From Martinezella lusitana (lineage in GTDB: Bacteria > Pseudomonadota > Alphaproteobacteria > Rhizobiales > Rhizobiaceae), in NCBI RefSeq assembly GCF_900094565.1, contig NZ_FMAF01000020.1, positions 1-64,000 on the forward strand: a DNA stretch of 64,000 nt. The letters run 5' to 3'. Position numbers and translations under genes: made by a program. A model generated the notes under the pieces. That model was not told the origin of the DNA, did no database searches, and was given only the letters and a program-made list of their open reading frames with translations. Position 1 is the first letter of the stretch; the number at the start of each line of letters is the position of its first letter. This document shows positions 24,448-33,054 of this stretch, in pieces.

Positions 24448-27375
24448 ATGGCTGACGCCGCGCTCGTGAACCGTATGCAACTGCAAAGACCGGATATCAC
24501 GCCGGAAGACGCAGCCGAGATCCTGCAGACGCATTACGGCCTCAGCGGAGCATTGAGCGAACTCGGCAGCCAGCAGGACCGAAACTATCGCATCGATGCC
24601 GGCGACAACGCCTATGTGCTGAAGATATGCCGGGCCGAATACGAGCTGGTCGAGCTCGAAGCGCAGAACGCCGCCATCCGCCACCTGCACGGCAAGCCCG
24701 ATGCACCTCGCATACCCGATGTCGTGCCATCACTCAACGGTCGCGACATTCTCACCATCACCATCCGCGAACAGGACTATCTCGTCCGGCTGCTCGGTTT
24801 TCTCCCCGGGCAGACATTGACGCGGCGCAAACATCTCTCACCGGCGGCCGCCGCCGGTCTCGGAGCACTTTCGGCCCGGCTCGCACGCGACCTCGCCGAT
24901 TTCGAGCATCCCGGCCTTCACCGGAACCTGCAATGGGACCTGCGCCGGGCCGGGCCGGTCGCCGTGCAGCTCCTGTCGGCCATAACGGACCATGAGGCGC
25001 GCGACCGCATCGCCAAGGCAATGGTGGCGGCGGTCAAGCGCATCCAGCCGCTCGCGAGCGCGCTGCGCGTGCAGCCCGTCCATCACGATGTCACCGACGA
25101 CAATGTCGTCAGCCACCCTGATGCGCATGGTCAGCTCGTCCCGGATGGCGTGATCGATTTCGGCGATATCATCCAGGGCTGGCTGGTCGGCGATCTCGCC
25201 GTCACCTGCGCCTCGCTGCTGCATCACGCTGATGGCAATCCCTTCCAAATCCTTCCGGCCGTCAGGGCCTATCATGCGATCTATCCGCTGGAAGAGGCCG
25301 AGGCCAAGGCCCTATGGCCCCTGATCGTCGCGCGCGCCGTCATCCTGGCCGCAAGCACCGAACAGCAGCTCGCCATCGATCCCGACAACGACTATGTGCG
25401 CGGCAATCTCGATTTCGAACGCGAGATTTTCGATGTCGCGACCGGTGCGCAACCGGATGTGATGGAGGCCGCGATCCTGCGAACGATCGGCTTCGATGTC
25501 ACCCCGATCGCGACCGAAGGCTGGTCGGCGCTGCTGCCGGATATCGATCCGCGAGAGATCGTCGCTGTCGATCTTTCCGTCACCGGGCCGGATTTTATCG
25601 ATGGCAACTGGCAAAAGCCTGACATGGACTGGCGGCTGCTTGCCCAGGCGGCGATTGCCTCCGGCGCGGCGGCAACGCGCTACGGCGAGTTCCGCCTGTC
25701 ACTCGCGGCTCCGCTCAGCATGGCGCCGCCACGGAATTTCGCTCTGCACAGTGACATCTGCCTGCCGGCCGGCGCGACGGTTGCGGCGCCCTTCCCCGGG
25801 CTTCTGCAGCGTCAAGGGCAACATCTTGTCCTTGTCGGCGAAGAGATCAGCCTGCATCTCGATGGTGTCGACACCGCACTCGAAGACGGCGCGGCCATCG
25901 AACGGGGCGCGACCCTGGGCACGATCGGCAGCGAGGGATCGGCGATCGGCGGATTGCGCGTGCAGTTCTGCCGTGTGCCGACACTGGAGCCGCCGCTCTT
26001 TGCTGCAGCGGATCAGGCTGATGGATGGTCTGCCGTCTGCCCCTCGCCCGCCGCTCTGCTCAATGCCGCCTGCGAAGCGCCACGGCCGGATTCCTCCTCA
26101 CTGCTTTCCTTGCGCAATGCGCATTTCGCCGAGCCGCAGAAACATTATTACGAGATCCCGCCGCAGATCGAACGCGGCTGGCGCGAATTCCTGTTCGACA
26201 TGCAGGGCCGCTGCTATCTCGACATGGTCAACAACGTCACCACGCTCGGCCACGCCCATCCGCGACTGACGGCGGCCATCGCGCAGCAATGGTCCCGGCT
26301 CAACACCAACTCCCGCTTCCATTATGCCGCCGTCGCGGAATTTTCCGAGCGGCTGGCGACGCTGGCGCCGGAGGGGCTCGACAGCGTCTTCCTCGTCAAC
26401 AGCGGCTCCGAAGCCAACGATTTGGCCATTCGCCTCGCCTGGGCGCATACCGGCAAGAGAAACATGCTTTGCCTGCTGGAGGCCTATCATGGCTGGACAG
26501 TCGCGAGTGACGCCGTCTCCACCTCGATTGCCGACAATCCGCAGGCGCTGACGACGCGGCCCGACTGGGTCCATCCCGTCATTTCCCCCAATACCTATCG
26601 CGGCCCATTCCGGGGCCCTGACTCGGGCCCCGATTATCTCGACGACGTCGCCGCAAAATTGCAGGCCATCGACCAAAAGGGCGACGGCCTTGCGGGCTTC
26701 ATCGCGGAGGCGGTCTACGGCAATGCCGGCGGCATCACCCTGCCCCATGGCTATCTTGCCGGCGTCTATGATGCCGTGCGGCAACGCGGCGGCCTCTGCA
26801 TCGCCGATGAGGTGCAAGTGGGCTATGGTCGGCTCGGCGCGCACTTCTGGGGCTTCGAGAGCCAGGGCGTCGTGCCCGATATCATCACCATCGCCAAGGG
26901 CATGGGCAACGGCCATCCGCTCGGCGCTGTCATCACGCGCCGCGAGATTGCCGAATCGCTCAAAAAGGAAGGCTATTTCTTCTCGTCTGCCGGCGGCAGC
27001 CCGGTAAGCTCCATCGTCGGGCTTACGGTTCTCGACATTCTGAGGGACGAAAACCTGCAGGAAAACGCCCAGCTCATCGGCGATCGTCTGAAGGCGGGGC
27101 TGATCGCGCTCATGGAGCGCTTTCCCCTGATCGGCGCGGTGCACGGCATGGGCCTCTACCTCGGCGTGGAGTTCGTCCGCGACCGTGAAGCGCTGACGCC
27201 CGCCACCGAGGAGACGGCCGCGATCTGCGAGCGCCTGCTCGATCTCGGGGTCGTCATGCAGCCGACCGGCGATCACCTGAACGTGTTGAAGATCAAGCCG
27301 CCGCTCTGCCTTTCCGCCGAGAGTGCCGATTTTTTCGTGAAGGCGCTGGAAAAGGTACTTGGAGACGGATTTTGA
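24448..27375 (+). CDS. Three-domain fusion: APH-like kinase, degenerate M23-like domain, class III aminotransferase-fold enzyme
   Basis: 975 residues. Residues about 30-340 are an aminoglycoside-phosphotransferase/hydroxylysine-kinase-like domain, with the catalytic loop HHDVTDDN (Asp214, Asn219) and metal motif IDFGD (Asp237). Residues about 425-545 resemble the M23 beta fold, but the zinc ligands are lost: HSDIC at 434-438 instead of HxxxD, and RVQF where HxH is expected. Residues about 560-975 are a class III PLP enzyme, with ADEVQVGYGRLG and the PLP lysine Lys817 in TIAKGMGNG. Eukaryotic AGXT2L-type relatives are phospho-lyases acting on phosphoethanolamine or phosphohydroxylysine. A kinase fused to such a lyase implies phosphorylation and then elimination of an amino alcohol (inference). 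Confidence 0.9.
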   Translation: MADAALVNRMQLQRPDITPEDAAEILQTHYGLSGALSELGSQQDRNYRIDAGDNAYVLKICRAEYELVELEAQNAAIRHLHGKPDAPRIPDVVPSLNGRDILTITIREQDYLVRLLGFLPGQTLTRRKHLSPAAAAGLGALSARLARDLADFEHPGLHRNLQWDLRRAGPVAVQLLSAITDHEARDRIAKAMVAAVKRIQPLASALRVQPVHHDVTDDNVVSHPDAHGQLVPDGVIDFGDIIQGWLVGDLAVTCASLLHHADGNPFQILPAVRAYHAIYPLEEAEAKALWPLIVARAVILAASTEQQLAIDPDNDYVRGNLDFEREIFDVATGAQPDVMEAAILRTIGFDVTPIATEGWSALLPDIDPREIVAVDLSVTGPDFIDGNWQKPDMDWRLLAQAAIASGAAATRYGEFRLSLAAPLSMAPPRNFALHSDICLPAGATVAAPFPGLLQRQGQHLVLVGEEISLHLDGVDTALEDGAAIERGATLGTIGSEGSAIGGLRVQFCRVPTLEPPLFAAADQADGWSAVCPSPAALLNAACEAPRPDSSSLLSLRNAHFAEPQKHYYEIPPQIERGWREFLFDMQGRCYLDMVNNVTTLGHAHPRLTAAIAQQWSRLNTNSRFHYAAVAEFSERLATLAPEGLDSVFLVNSGSEANDLAIRLAWAHTGKRNMLCLLEAYHGWTVASDAVSTSIADNPQALTTRPDWVHPVISPNTYRGPFRGPDSGPDYLDDVAAKLQAIDQKGDGLAGFIAEAVYGNAGGITLPHGYLAGVYDAVRQRGGLCIADEVQVGYGRLGAHFWGFESQGVVPDIITIAKGMGNGHPLGAVITRREIAESLKKEGYFFSSAGGSPVSSIVGLTVLDILRDENLQENAQLIGDRLKAGLIALMERFPLIGAVHGMGLYLGVEFVRDREALTPATEETAAICERLLDLGVVMQPTGDHLNVLKIKPPLCLSAESADFFVKALEKVLGDGF

Positions 27376-27714
27376 TCCGTCCAACAGCGCCATTAACCAT
27401 TAGGGTAATTTAGCGGCGGGTGAATTTTAATGCCGCCGGGGCATTGCCGAATCTCTCGTTCATTCCTACTTGTCTGTCGGTGATCGGCAATACCGTTCCA
27501 CTACGGAAAGTTGCGCGGAGGTTGACACAACCTACCCCGCAATTAGCCAGGTACGGAATTATATTTCCCCGATCGTCGACATTTTGACATCTTTCGGAAT
27601 ATGTTTCTGGAGATGTATTTGCTATTATCTACTAAGATTGTAGACAATAGCACATCGGATCACCGGCTCTGGAATCGGAGCCTTAACAAGTACAACACCA
27701 ACTAGGGACGTGAC
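27376..27714. other. AT-rich intergenic region with an inverted repeat, possible regulatory RNA
   Basis: No protein gene seen. A strong inverted repeat lies at 27620-27652: TGCTATTATCTAC and GTAGACAATAGCA match at 12 of 13 positions around a 7-base loop. A smaller hairpin (GGCTC / GAGCC) is at 27665-27682. TTGACA hexamers occur at 27522 and 27584 without good -10 partners. The region precedes two small reading frames and could be a long leader, or could encode a small RNA. Confidence 0.4.
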
Positions 27715-27810
27715 ATGCTGAAAGTTAAAGCCATCGCTTCGATCCTTGGGCGGTCCGTGCTTGGCCATGACCGCTCGGGCGCGCTCTCCAGCCCGCGCTG
27801 TCGAATGTGA
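27715..27810 (+). CDS. Possible 31-residue peptide
   Basis: An ATG at 27715 is preceded by AGGGACGTGAC, a reasonable ribosome site, and opens a 31-codon frame ending with TGA at 27808. The peptide is basic, starts MLKVKAIASILGRSVLGHD and ends with SSPRCRM. It is too short to judge by codon use. It could be a leader peptide for the 64-residue gene 75 bases downstream, or an independent small protein. Confidence 0.35.
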   Translation: MLKVKAIASILGRSVLGHDRSGALSSPRCRM

Positions 27811-27885
27811 CGTTCGTCCCCTTACCGGATTCAAACAGTCAATTCGCCATGTCTGCGCCGATAGCGGTGCGGAGGGAGTATATTT

Positions 27886-28080
27886 ATGAAGAAGCAAGTT
27901 ATCGAATACGCCGGCGTTCCGGTCGGCATCGTCGTTCCCGATCAGGATCGGCTCAAGTTCATTGCTGTGAAATATCACGTCCATGATCTGGACGAGCAGC
28001 ATTTCAGAAATGCAGACGAAGTGAAGCTCGCGATCCGCGATCTCCTTTCTCGCCAACAGGCAAAGCCGATCCACGTTTGA
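27886..28080 (+). CDS. Small conserved-looking protein of unknown function (64 residues)
   Basis: An excellent ribosome site (GGAGGGAG, 27871-27878) lies seven bases before the ATG. The 64-residue product starts MKKQVIEYAGVPVGIVVPD and appears to be a small soluble alpha/beta protein: two strands, then a helical HFRNADEVKLAIRDLLSRQQ stretch. No signal peptide, membrane segment or catalytic motif is visible, and I do not recognise the family. The codon pattern and strong ribosome site support real expression. A frame on the other strand over the same bases looks like a shadow. Confidence 0.72.
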   Translation: MKKQVIEYAGVPVGIVVPDQDRLKFIAVKYHVHDLDEQHFRNADEVKLAIRDLLSRQQAKPIHV

Positions 28081-28393
28081 TGGATCGGCCTTGCCGCTAC
28101 TTTTACATTCCAATCACCCGCCCTCGCCCTTCGAGGGTCGCTACGCTCTCACCTCAGGGTGAGGGCTGATCTTTCCAATAGAATCAACCGGACCTATCCT
28201 GCTTTCGCCTTCGAAATCAGGTTTTATTGCATTCCACGCGAGGCCACTCCGCCCTCATGGTGAGGTGGCCCGAAGGCCCCTGGAACCACGAGGGTCGGCC
28301 CCGACGCTCCAACAAACCCATCTTGTCTTTTCATCCTCTTTACGGTCCTATCGCCATGACAGCCTCGCGCTGCAAAAGGCGAAGGATTTTTCA
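28081..28393. repeat. Intergenic region carrying rhizobial hairpin repeat, copy 2 (28252-28294)
   Basis: 28252-28294 is the reverse complement of the 7416-7460 element at its ends (CCCTCATGGTGA and GAACCACGAGGG) and forms its own central stem around CGAA. Another palindromic stretch, CGCCCTCGCCCTTCGAGGG, lies near 28120-28138. No gene is visible in the remaining bases. The P1 peptidase frame is open upstream of its chosen start, but the upstream part is repeat sequence. Confidence 0.55.
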
Positions 28394-29392
28394 TTGGCTG
28401 CTCTTCTCAATCTCCTGACCGATATCGAAGGCGTCGCCGTCGGTCATTCCACCGATCTTGCGCTCGGCTCCGGCGTCACCGCCATCATCTTCGACGAACC
28501 GGCCGTGGCCTCCTGCACAGTGCTCGGCGGCGCGCCGGGCGGACGCGATACCGCGCTGCTGGATCCGGCCATGACCGTCGGGGTGGTGGATGGCCTCGTT
28601 CTTTCAGGCGGTTCCGCCTTCGGGCTCGATGCGGCCGGCGGTGTTCAGGCGGGTCTTCGCGAAATCGGCCGTGGCCTGCAGGTCGGCGACGCGCGGGTGC
28701 CACTTGCGCCGCAGGCGATCCTTTTCGATCTCATCAATGGCGGCAACAAGGACTGGGGCCTGCATTCGCCCTATCGCGATATGGGCTATGCCGCCTTCAA
28801 AGCTGCGGGCAAAGGGCCGTTTGCACTCGGCAGCGTCGGCGCCGGCACAGGTGCCACGACGGCTACGGTCAAGGGCGGGCTCGGTTCGGCCAGCGCCGTC
28901 AGCAGCAAGGGATACCGGATCGCCGCCATCGTCGCCGTCAACGCGCTTGGCTCCGCCACCATCGGCGACGGCCCACATTTCTGGGCCGCTCCTTTCGAGG
29001 AGAATGGCGAATTCGGCGGGCTCGGCATGCCGAAAACCATTGATACACGCTTGCGGCTGAAGGGCACCAATGTCACCGCCACGACGATCGGCGCCATCGT
29101 TACCGATGCACGGCTGACCAAGGCGGAGGCACATCGCCTGTCGATCTTAGGCCATGACGGCTTTGCCCGCGCCCTGTTGCCGACGCATCTGCCGCTGGAC
29201 GGTGATACGATATTTGCGGCCTCCACCGGCAAGCATGATCGCGACGACATGCCGAGCTTCATGGAGCTCTGCCACCTCGCAGCCATCGTCATGGCTCGCG
29301 CGATCGCCCGCGGCGTTTACGAGGCGACGGCGCTGCCGATCGACGGCACGCAGCCCGCGTGGCGGGATCGCTTCGCCAAGCCTGTCGCCTAG
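28394..29392 (+). CDS. P1-family peptidase (DmpA / L-aminopeptidase-D-esterase type)
   Basis: 332 residues from a TTG that has AAGGA seven bases upstream; the open frame extends further back but only through repeat DNA. The Ntn-hydrolase fold is indicated by LTDIEGVAVGHSTD at the start, GGAPGGRDTALLDP, LSGGSAFGLDAAGGV and the KGGLGSAS segment, near which the self-cleaving Ser/Thr lies in the family. Members release N-terminal residues from amides and beta-peptides. It is followed within 15 bases by a LysR regulator and then a peptide importer and amidase, so it probably processes the imported compound in the cytoplasm (inference). Confidence 0.9.
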   Translation: MAALLNLLTDIEGVAVGHSTDLALGSGVTAIIFDEPAVASCTVLGGAPGGRDTALLDPAMTVGVVDGLVLSGGSAFGLDAAGGVQAGLREIGRGLQVGDARVPLAPQAILFDLINGGNKDWGLHSPYRDMGYAAFKAAGKGPFALGSVGAGTGATTATVKGGLGSASAVSSKGYRIAAIVAVNALGSATIGDGPHFWAAPFEENGEFGGLGMPKTIDTRLRLKGTNVTATTIGAIVTDARLTKAEAHRLSILGHDGFARALLPTHLPLDGDTIFAASTGKHDRDDMPSFMELCHLAAIVMARAIARGVYEATALPIDGTQPAWRDRFAKPVA

Positions 29393-29407
29393 CCGGAGGT
29401 TTCGCGC

Positions 29408-30325
29408 ATGCAGATCCGGGCGCTGATCTATTTCGACGAGCTGGTGCGCACCAGTTCGATGCGCCAGGCGGCCGAAAACCTGAATGTGGCGCCGACGGCC
29501 ATCAGCCGGCAGATCGAGAATCTCGAATATCACTTCGGCACGCAGCTGGTGGAGCGCAGCGCCCGTGGCGTCAAGCTGACGGCCGCCGGCGAATTGCTGG
29601 CCGCACGCGCCGGCCGGACGCTGCGCGAACTCGAGCATGTGCATCAGTTGATCGAAGACCTGAAGGGCCTCCAGCGCGGCCGCGTCAGCATCTATGCCAA
29701 TGGTGCTGCGGTCGCCAATATCCTCGCTCCCGCGCTTGCCGAATTCAGCCTGCGCTATCCGAGGCTTCGCTTCGAGGTGACCATCACCAGCGCTCGCGGC
29801 GCCATCGAAGCCGTCAACAGTGCCGAGGCCGATATGGCGGTGACGCTGTTTGCGCCGCCGCTTTCGGGAACCAAAGTGCGCCTGCGCTCCGAGCTGATTT
29901 ACGACGTGATCCTCGCGGCCTCGCATCCGCTCGCGGGTAGCAAGGAGATCACTGTGGCCGAAATCGCCGCGCAAGCGCTTGCCGTGCCCGACCGCTCCTT
30001 CGGTGCGAGGCAAGCCTTCGACGCCCTGTTCGAGCGTGAGGGGCTGACGCTCGATCCGGTATTCGAGACTGGATCGCTGGAAATGCAGAAGGAGCTGGTG
30101 CTGCGTGGCGCTGCGATCACCATGCTGCCGGCGCTGACGGTGCAGCGAGAGATCGCGGCGGGCCAGCTTATCGCCTTGCCGGTCGCTGATGGTAAGGGAG
30201 TGAGGACACCGATCGACCTGTGCGTCGCTCCCGACCGCCAGCTTTCCTTTGCCGCCGGCAAGCTGCTTGATTTCATCGAGCGCTTCATGCGCCAGCAACT
30301 GACCGCCAAGGAGAGGCAGGATTGA
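29408..30325 (+). CDS. LysR-family transcriptional regulator
   Basis: 305 residues with the N-terminal winged HTH (about 1-60: TSSMRQAAENLNVAPTAISRQIENLE) and a LysR substrate-binding domain (about 90-295). The gene sits between the P1 peptidase and the peptide transporter on the same strand. A 25-bp dyad starts 25 bases after its stop and is the obvious binding-site candidate for control of the transporter operon. The inducer is unknown; the imported peptide or amide is the natural guess. Confidence 0.93.
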   Translation: MQIRALIYFDELVRTSSMRQAAENLNVAPTAISRQIENLEYHFGTQLVERSARGVKLTAAGELLAARAGRTLRELEHVHQLIEDLKGLQRGRVSIYANGAAVANILAPALAEFSLRYPRLRFEVTITSARGAIEAVNSAEADMAVTLFAPPLSGTKVRLRSELIYDVILAASHPLAGSKEITVAEIAAQALAVPDRSFGARQAFDALFEREGLTLDPVFETGSLEMQKELVLRGAAITMLPALTVQREIAAGQLIALPVADGKGVRTPIDLCVAPDRQLSFAAGKLLDFIERFMRQQLTAKERQD

Positions 30326-30350
30326 TCGAAATACTGTAGATGACGGAATT

Positions 30351-30375
30351 CAGTGTAGCGATATCGGCTACACTG
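30351..30375. promoter_or_regulatory. Dyad operator candidate upstream of the peptide transporter operon
   Basis: Perfect 9-bp arms CAGTGTAGC (30351-30359) and GCTACACTG (30367-30375) with a 7-base spacer GATATCG. A third half-like copy GAGTGTACGC lies about 22 bases downstream, near 30397. The 157-base gap between the LysR gene and the binding-protein gene holds no reading frame, so this is probably the regulator's target next to the promoter. Confidence 0.6.
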
Positions 30376-30482
30376 AGCACACATTTTCAGAATTGAGTGT
30401 ACGCCCGCGAGATGACACTATCTTGAAAAGACCGTATGCCGGAAGGGAAGCCGGACTTGCGGACAAAAGCAAGGGAACTGAA

Positions 30483-32012
30483 ATGACCACGTTTTTACGC
30501 CCGAGCCTCGGCGATTTTGCGCGCCGCCTCGCCTGCGGTGCGGCGCTTTCCGCCGGTCTTTTGATGCTTGGTCTAACGCCAGCGGAAGCTGCCAAGACGA
30601 CGCTCAATCTCGGCATGAGCGTCGAGCCGACCGGGCTCGATCCGACGATCGCAGCACCCGTCGCGATCGGTCAGGTCACCTGGCAGAATATCTTCGAGGG
30701 GCTCGTTGCCATCGACGAAAGCGGCAAGATCGTGCCGCAGCTCGCAAAGAGCTGGGAAATATCTGCCGATGGCCTGACCTATACGTTCAAGCTGCAGAGC
30801 GGCGTCAAATTCCATGATGGCGAGGCCTTCGATTCGGCAGCGGCGAAATTCGCGCTCGATCGCGCCCGCGGCAAGGATTCCGTCAATCCGCAGAAGCGCT
30901 TCTTCGCGACCATCGCCTCGATCGATACGCCGGATCCGCAAACGCTGGTCCTGCATCTTTCCTCGCCGACCGGCAGCCTGCTCTACTGGCTCGGCTGGCC
31001 CTCTGCGGTCATGGTCGGACCGAAATCCTCCGCCAACGACAAGACGACGCCCGTCGGCACCGGCCCGTTCAAGTTTTCCTCTTGGGCGAAGGGTGACCAT
31101 GTCGAACTCACCAAGAGCCCTGATTACTGGAACAAATCCGTCGACGTGAAGCTCGAGAAGGTCACCTTCCGCTTCATTTCCGACCCGCAGGCCGAAGCTG
31201 CGGCCCTGAAAGCCGGCGATGTCGACGCCTTTCCGGAATTCGCCGCACCCGAGCTGATGAGCTCCTTCGACGGCGACCCCAGGCTGATGACCAAGATCGG
31301 CAATACCGAGCTGAAGGTCGTGGCCGGTATGAACAATACGCGCAAGCCCTTCGACGACAAGCGCGTGCGCCAGGCGCTGATGATGGCGCTCGACCGCAAG
31401 ACGATCATCGAGGGCGCCTGGTCCGGTTTCGGCACGGCGATCGGCAGCCACTACACGCCGAACGATCCCGGCTACAAGGACCTGACGGGCACGCTTCCCT
31501 ACGATACGGCGAAGGCCAAGGCGCTGCTCGCCGAAGCCGGCTATCCAAACGGCTTCAGCTTCACCATCAAGACACCGCAGATGGCCTATGCGCCGCGCAG
31601 CGCCCAGGTGATGCAGGCCATGTTCGCCGATATCGGCGTGACGATGAACATCGAGCCCACCGAGTTTCCGGCTAAATGGGTGCAGGACGTCTTCAGCGGC
31701 CGCAACTACGATATGACCATCGTCGCTCATGCCGAGCCGCTTGATATCGATATCTATTCGCGCGACCCTTATTACTTCAACTACAAGAACCCTGATTTCA
31801 ACGAGCTGATGAAGAAGATCCAGCTCACTGCCGACCCGGTCGAGCAGAACAAGCTTTACGGGGAGGCGCAGACCATTCTCGCCGAGGATGTGCCCGCACT
31901 CTTCCTCTTCGTCATGCCGAAGCTCGGCGTCTGGGACAAGAAGCTGAAGGGCCTCTGGGAAAGCGAGCCTATTCCCTCGAACGTCCTTACCAACGTTTCC
32001 TGGGAAGACTGA
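30483..32012 (+). CDS. Peptide/amide ABC transporter substrate-binding protein (family 5)
   Basis: 509 residues from the ATG at 30483 (GGGAACTGAA upstream), giving a signal peptide with hydrophobic GAALSAGLLMLGL and cleavage near AEA-A. Family-5 features are LNLGMSVEPTGLDPT at the mature start, LAKSWEISADGLTYTFKLQSGVKFHDG, and a C-terminal PALFLFVMPKLGVWDKKLKG. It binds peptides, glutathione-like compounds or similar in the periplasm. It is the first gene of the transporter operon. Confidence 0.94.
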   Translation: MTTFLRPSLGDFARRLACGAALSAGLLMLGLTPAEAAKTTLNLGMSVEPTGLDPTIAAPVAIGQVTWQNIFEGLVAIDESGKIVPQLAKSWEISADGLTYTFKLQSGVKFHDGEAFDSAAAKFALDRARGKDSVNPQKRFFATIASIDTPDPQTLVLHLSSPTGSLLYWLGWPSAVMVGPKSSANDKTTPVGTGPFKFSSWAKGDHVELTKSPDYWNKSVDVKLEKVTFRFISDPQAEAAALKAGDVDAFPEFAAPELMSSFDGDPRLMTKIGNTELKVVAGMNNTRKPFDDKRVRQALMMALDRKTIIEGAWSGFGTAIGSHYTPNDPGYKDLTGTLPYDTAKAKALLAEAGYPNGFSFTIKTPQMAYAPRSAQVMQAMFADIGVTMNIEPTEFPAKWVQDVFSGRNYDMTIVAHAEPLDIDIYSRDPYYFNYKNPDFNELMKKIQLTADPVEQNKLYGEAQTILAEDVPALFLFVMPKLGVWDKKLKGLWESEPIPSNVLTNVSWED

Positions 32013-32100
32013 CCTCTTTCGCCTGCAGGCGCGGACGGGCGAATCGTTTCGCCCGCCGCCAACCATTTCGATGCCGGGCATGATCGGCCATGGACATGCT

Positions 32101-33054
32101 ATGATCGCACTCCTCATCCGTAGGATTTTCGGGCTCCTGCTGACGCTGATCGCCGTTTCGCTGCTGGTCTTCGCGGTCATGGCGCTGCTGCCGGGCGATC
32201 CCGCTGCGATCACGCTCGGCACATCCGCGACACCGGAGACACTTGCAGCGCTGAGGCACGATATGGGCCTCGACCAGCCGCTGATCGTCCGCTACGGCCA
32301 ATGGCTTGCCGGTGCGCTGACGGGTGATCTCGGCAAATCCTATACCTACGGCGTGCCGGTCGCCGGCCTGATTGCCGAACGGCTGGCCGTCACGCTGCCG
32401 CTTGCCGCCCTTGCCGTCGTGCTTTCGGTCCTCATCGCCGTTCCCCTCGGCGTTGCGGCTGCCGCCAGGCGCGGCGGCTTCTTCGACATCCTCGCCGCGC
32501 TGTTTTCGCAGATGGGCATTGCCGTGCCGGGTTTCTGGGTGGGGCTGCTGCTGGTGCTGCTGTTTGCCACCTCGCTCGGCTGGATGCCGGCCGGCGGCTT
32601 TCCCGGCTGGGGCAATGGGCTCTGGCCAGCGATGAAATCGCTGGTGCTGCCGGCTGTCGCCCTTGCCCTGCCGCAGGCGGCGGTGCTGACCCGGGTCACC
32701 CGTTCGGCCGTGCTCGACACACTGCATGAGGATTTCGCCCGCACGGCGCTTGCCAAGGGCCTGTCGCGCAACCGCGTGCTCTGGGGACATGTGGTGCCGA
32801 ATGCGCTGGTGCCGGTGCTCACCATTCTCGGCCTGCAATTCACCTTTCTCGTCGCCGGAGCCGTGCTGATCGAAAATGTCTTCACCCTGCCCGGCCTCGG
32901 CCGGCTCGCCTATCAGGCGCTCAGCCAGCGTGACATCATCGTGCTTCAGGATGTCGTGCTGTTCTTTGCCGGCCTCGTCATCGTCGTGAACTTCCTGGTG
33001 GATCTCTCTTATCTCGTCATCGATCCCCGGCTTCGGGCTGGAGGTGCACGATGA
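32101..33054 (+). CDS. ABC transporter permease, DppB type
   Basis: 317 residues from the ATG at 32101; another in-frame ATG at 32071 adds ten hydrophilic residues. Six membrane helices, the DppB-type N-terminus (LLIRRIFGLLLTLIAVSLLVF) and the ATPase-contact loop DFARTALAKGLSRNRVLWGHVVPNAL are visible. It forms the inner-membrane channel with the next gene product, whose ATG overlaps this stop by four bases. Confidence 0.93.
   Translation: MIALLIRRIFGLLLTLIAVSLLVFAVMALLPGDPAAITLGTSATPETLAALRHDMGLDQPLIVRYGQWLAGALTGDLGKSYTYGVPVAGLIAERLAVTLPLAALAVVLSVLIAVPLGVAAAARRGGFFDILAALFSQMGIAVPGFWVGLLLVLLFATSLGWMPAGGFPGWGNGLWPAMKSLVLPAVALALPQAAVLTRVTRSAVLDTLHEDFARTALAKGLSRNRVLWGHVVPNALVPVLTILGLQFTFLVAGAVLIENVFTLPGLGRLAYQALSQRDIIVLQDVVLFFAGLVIVVNFLVDLSYLVIDPRLRAGGAR

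Noticed and set aside
28265..28393. Extended N-terminus of the P1 peptidase
   Set aside because: The upstream codons run through a palindromic repeat; the TTG at 28394 has AAGGA at the right distance and matches the family start.
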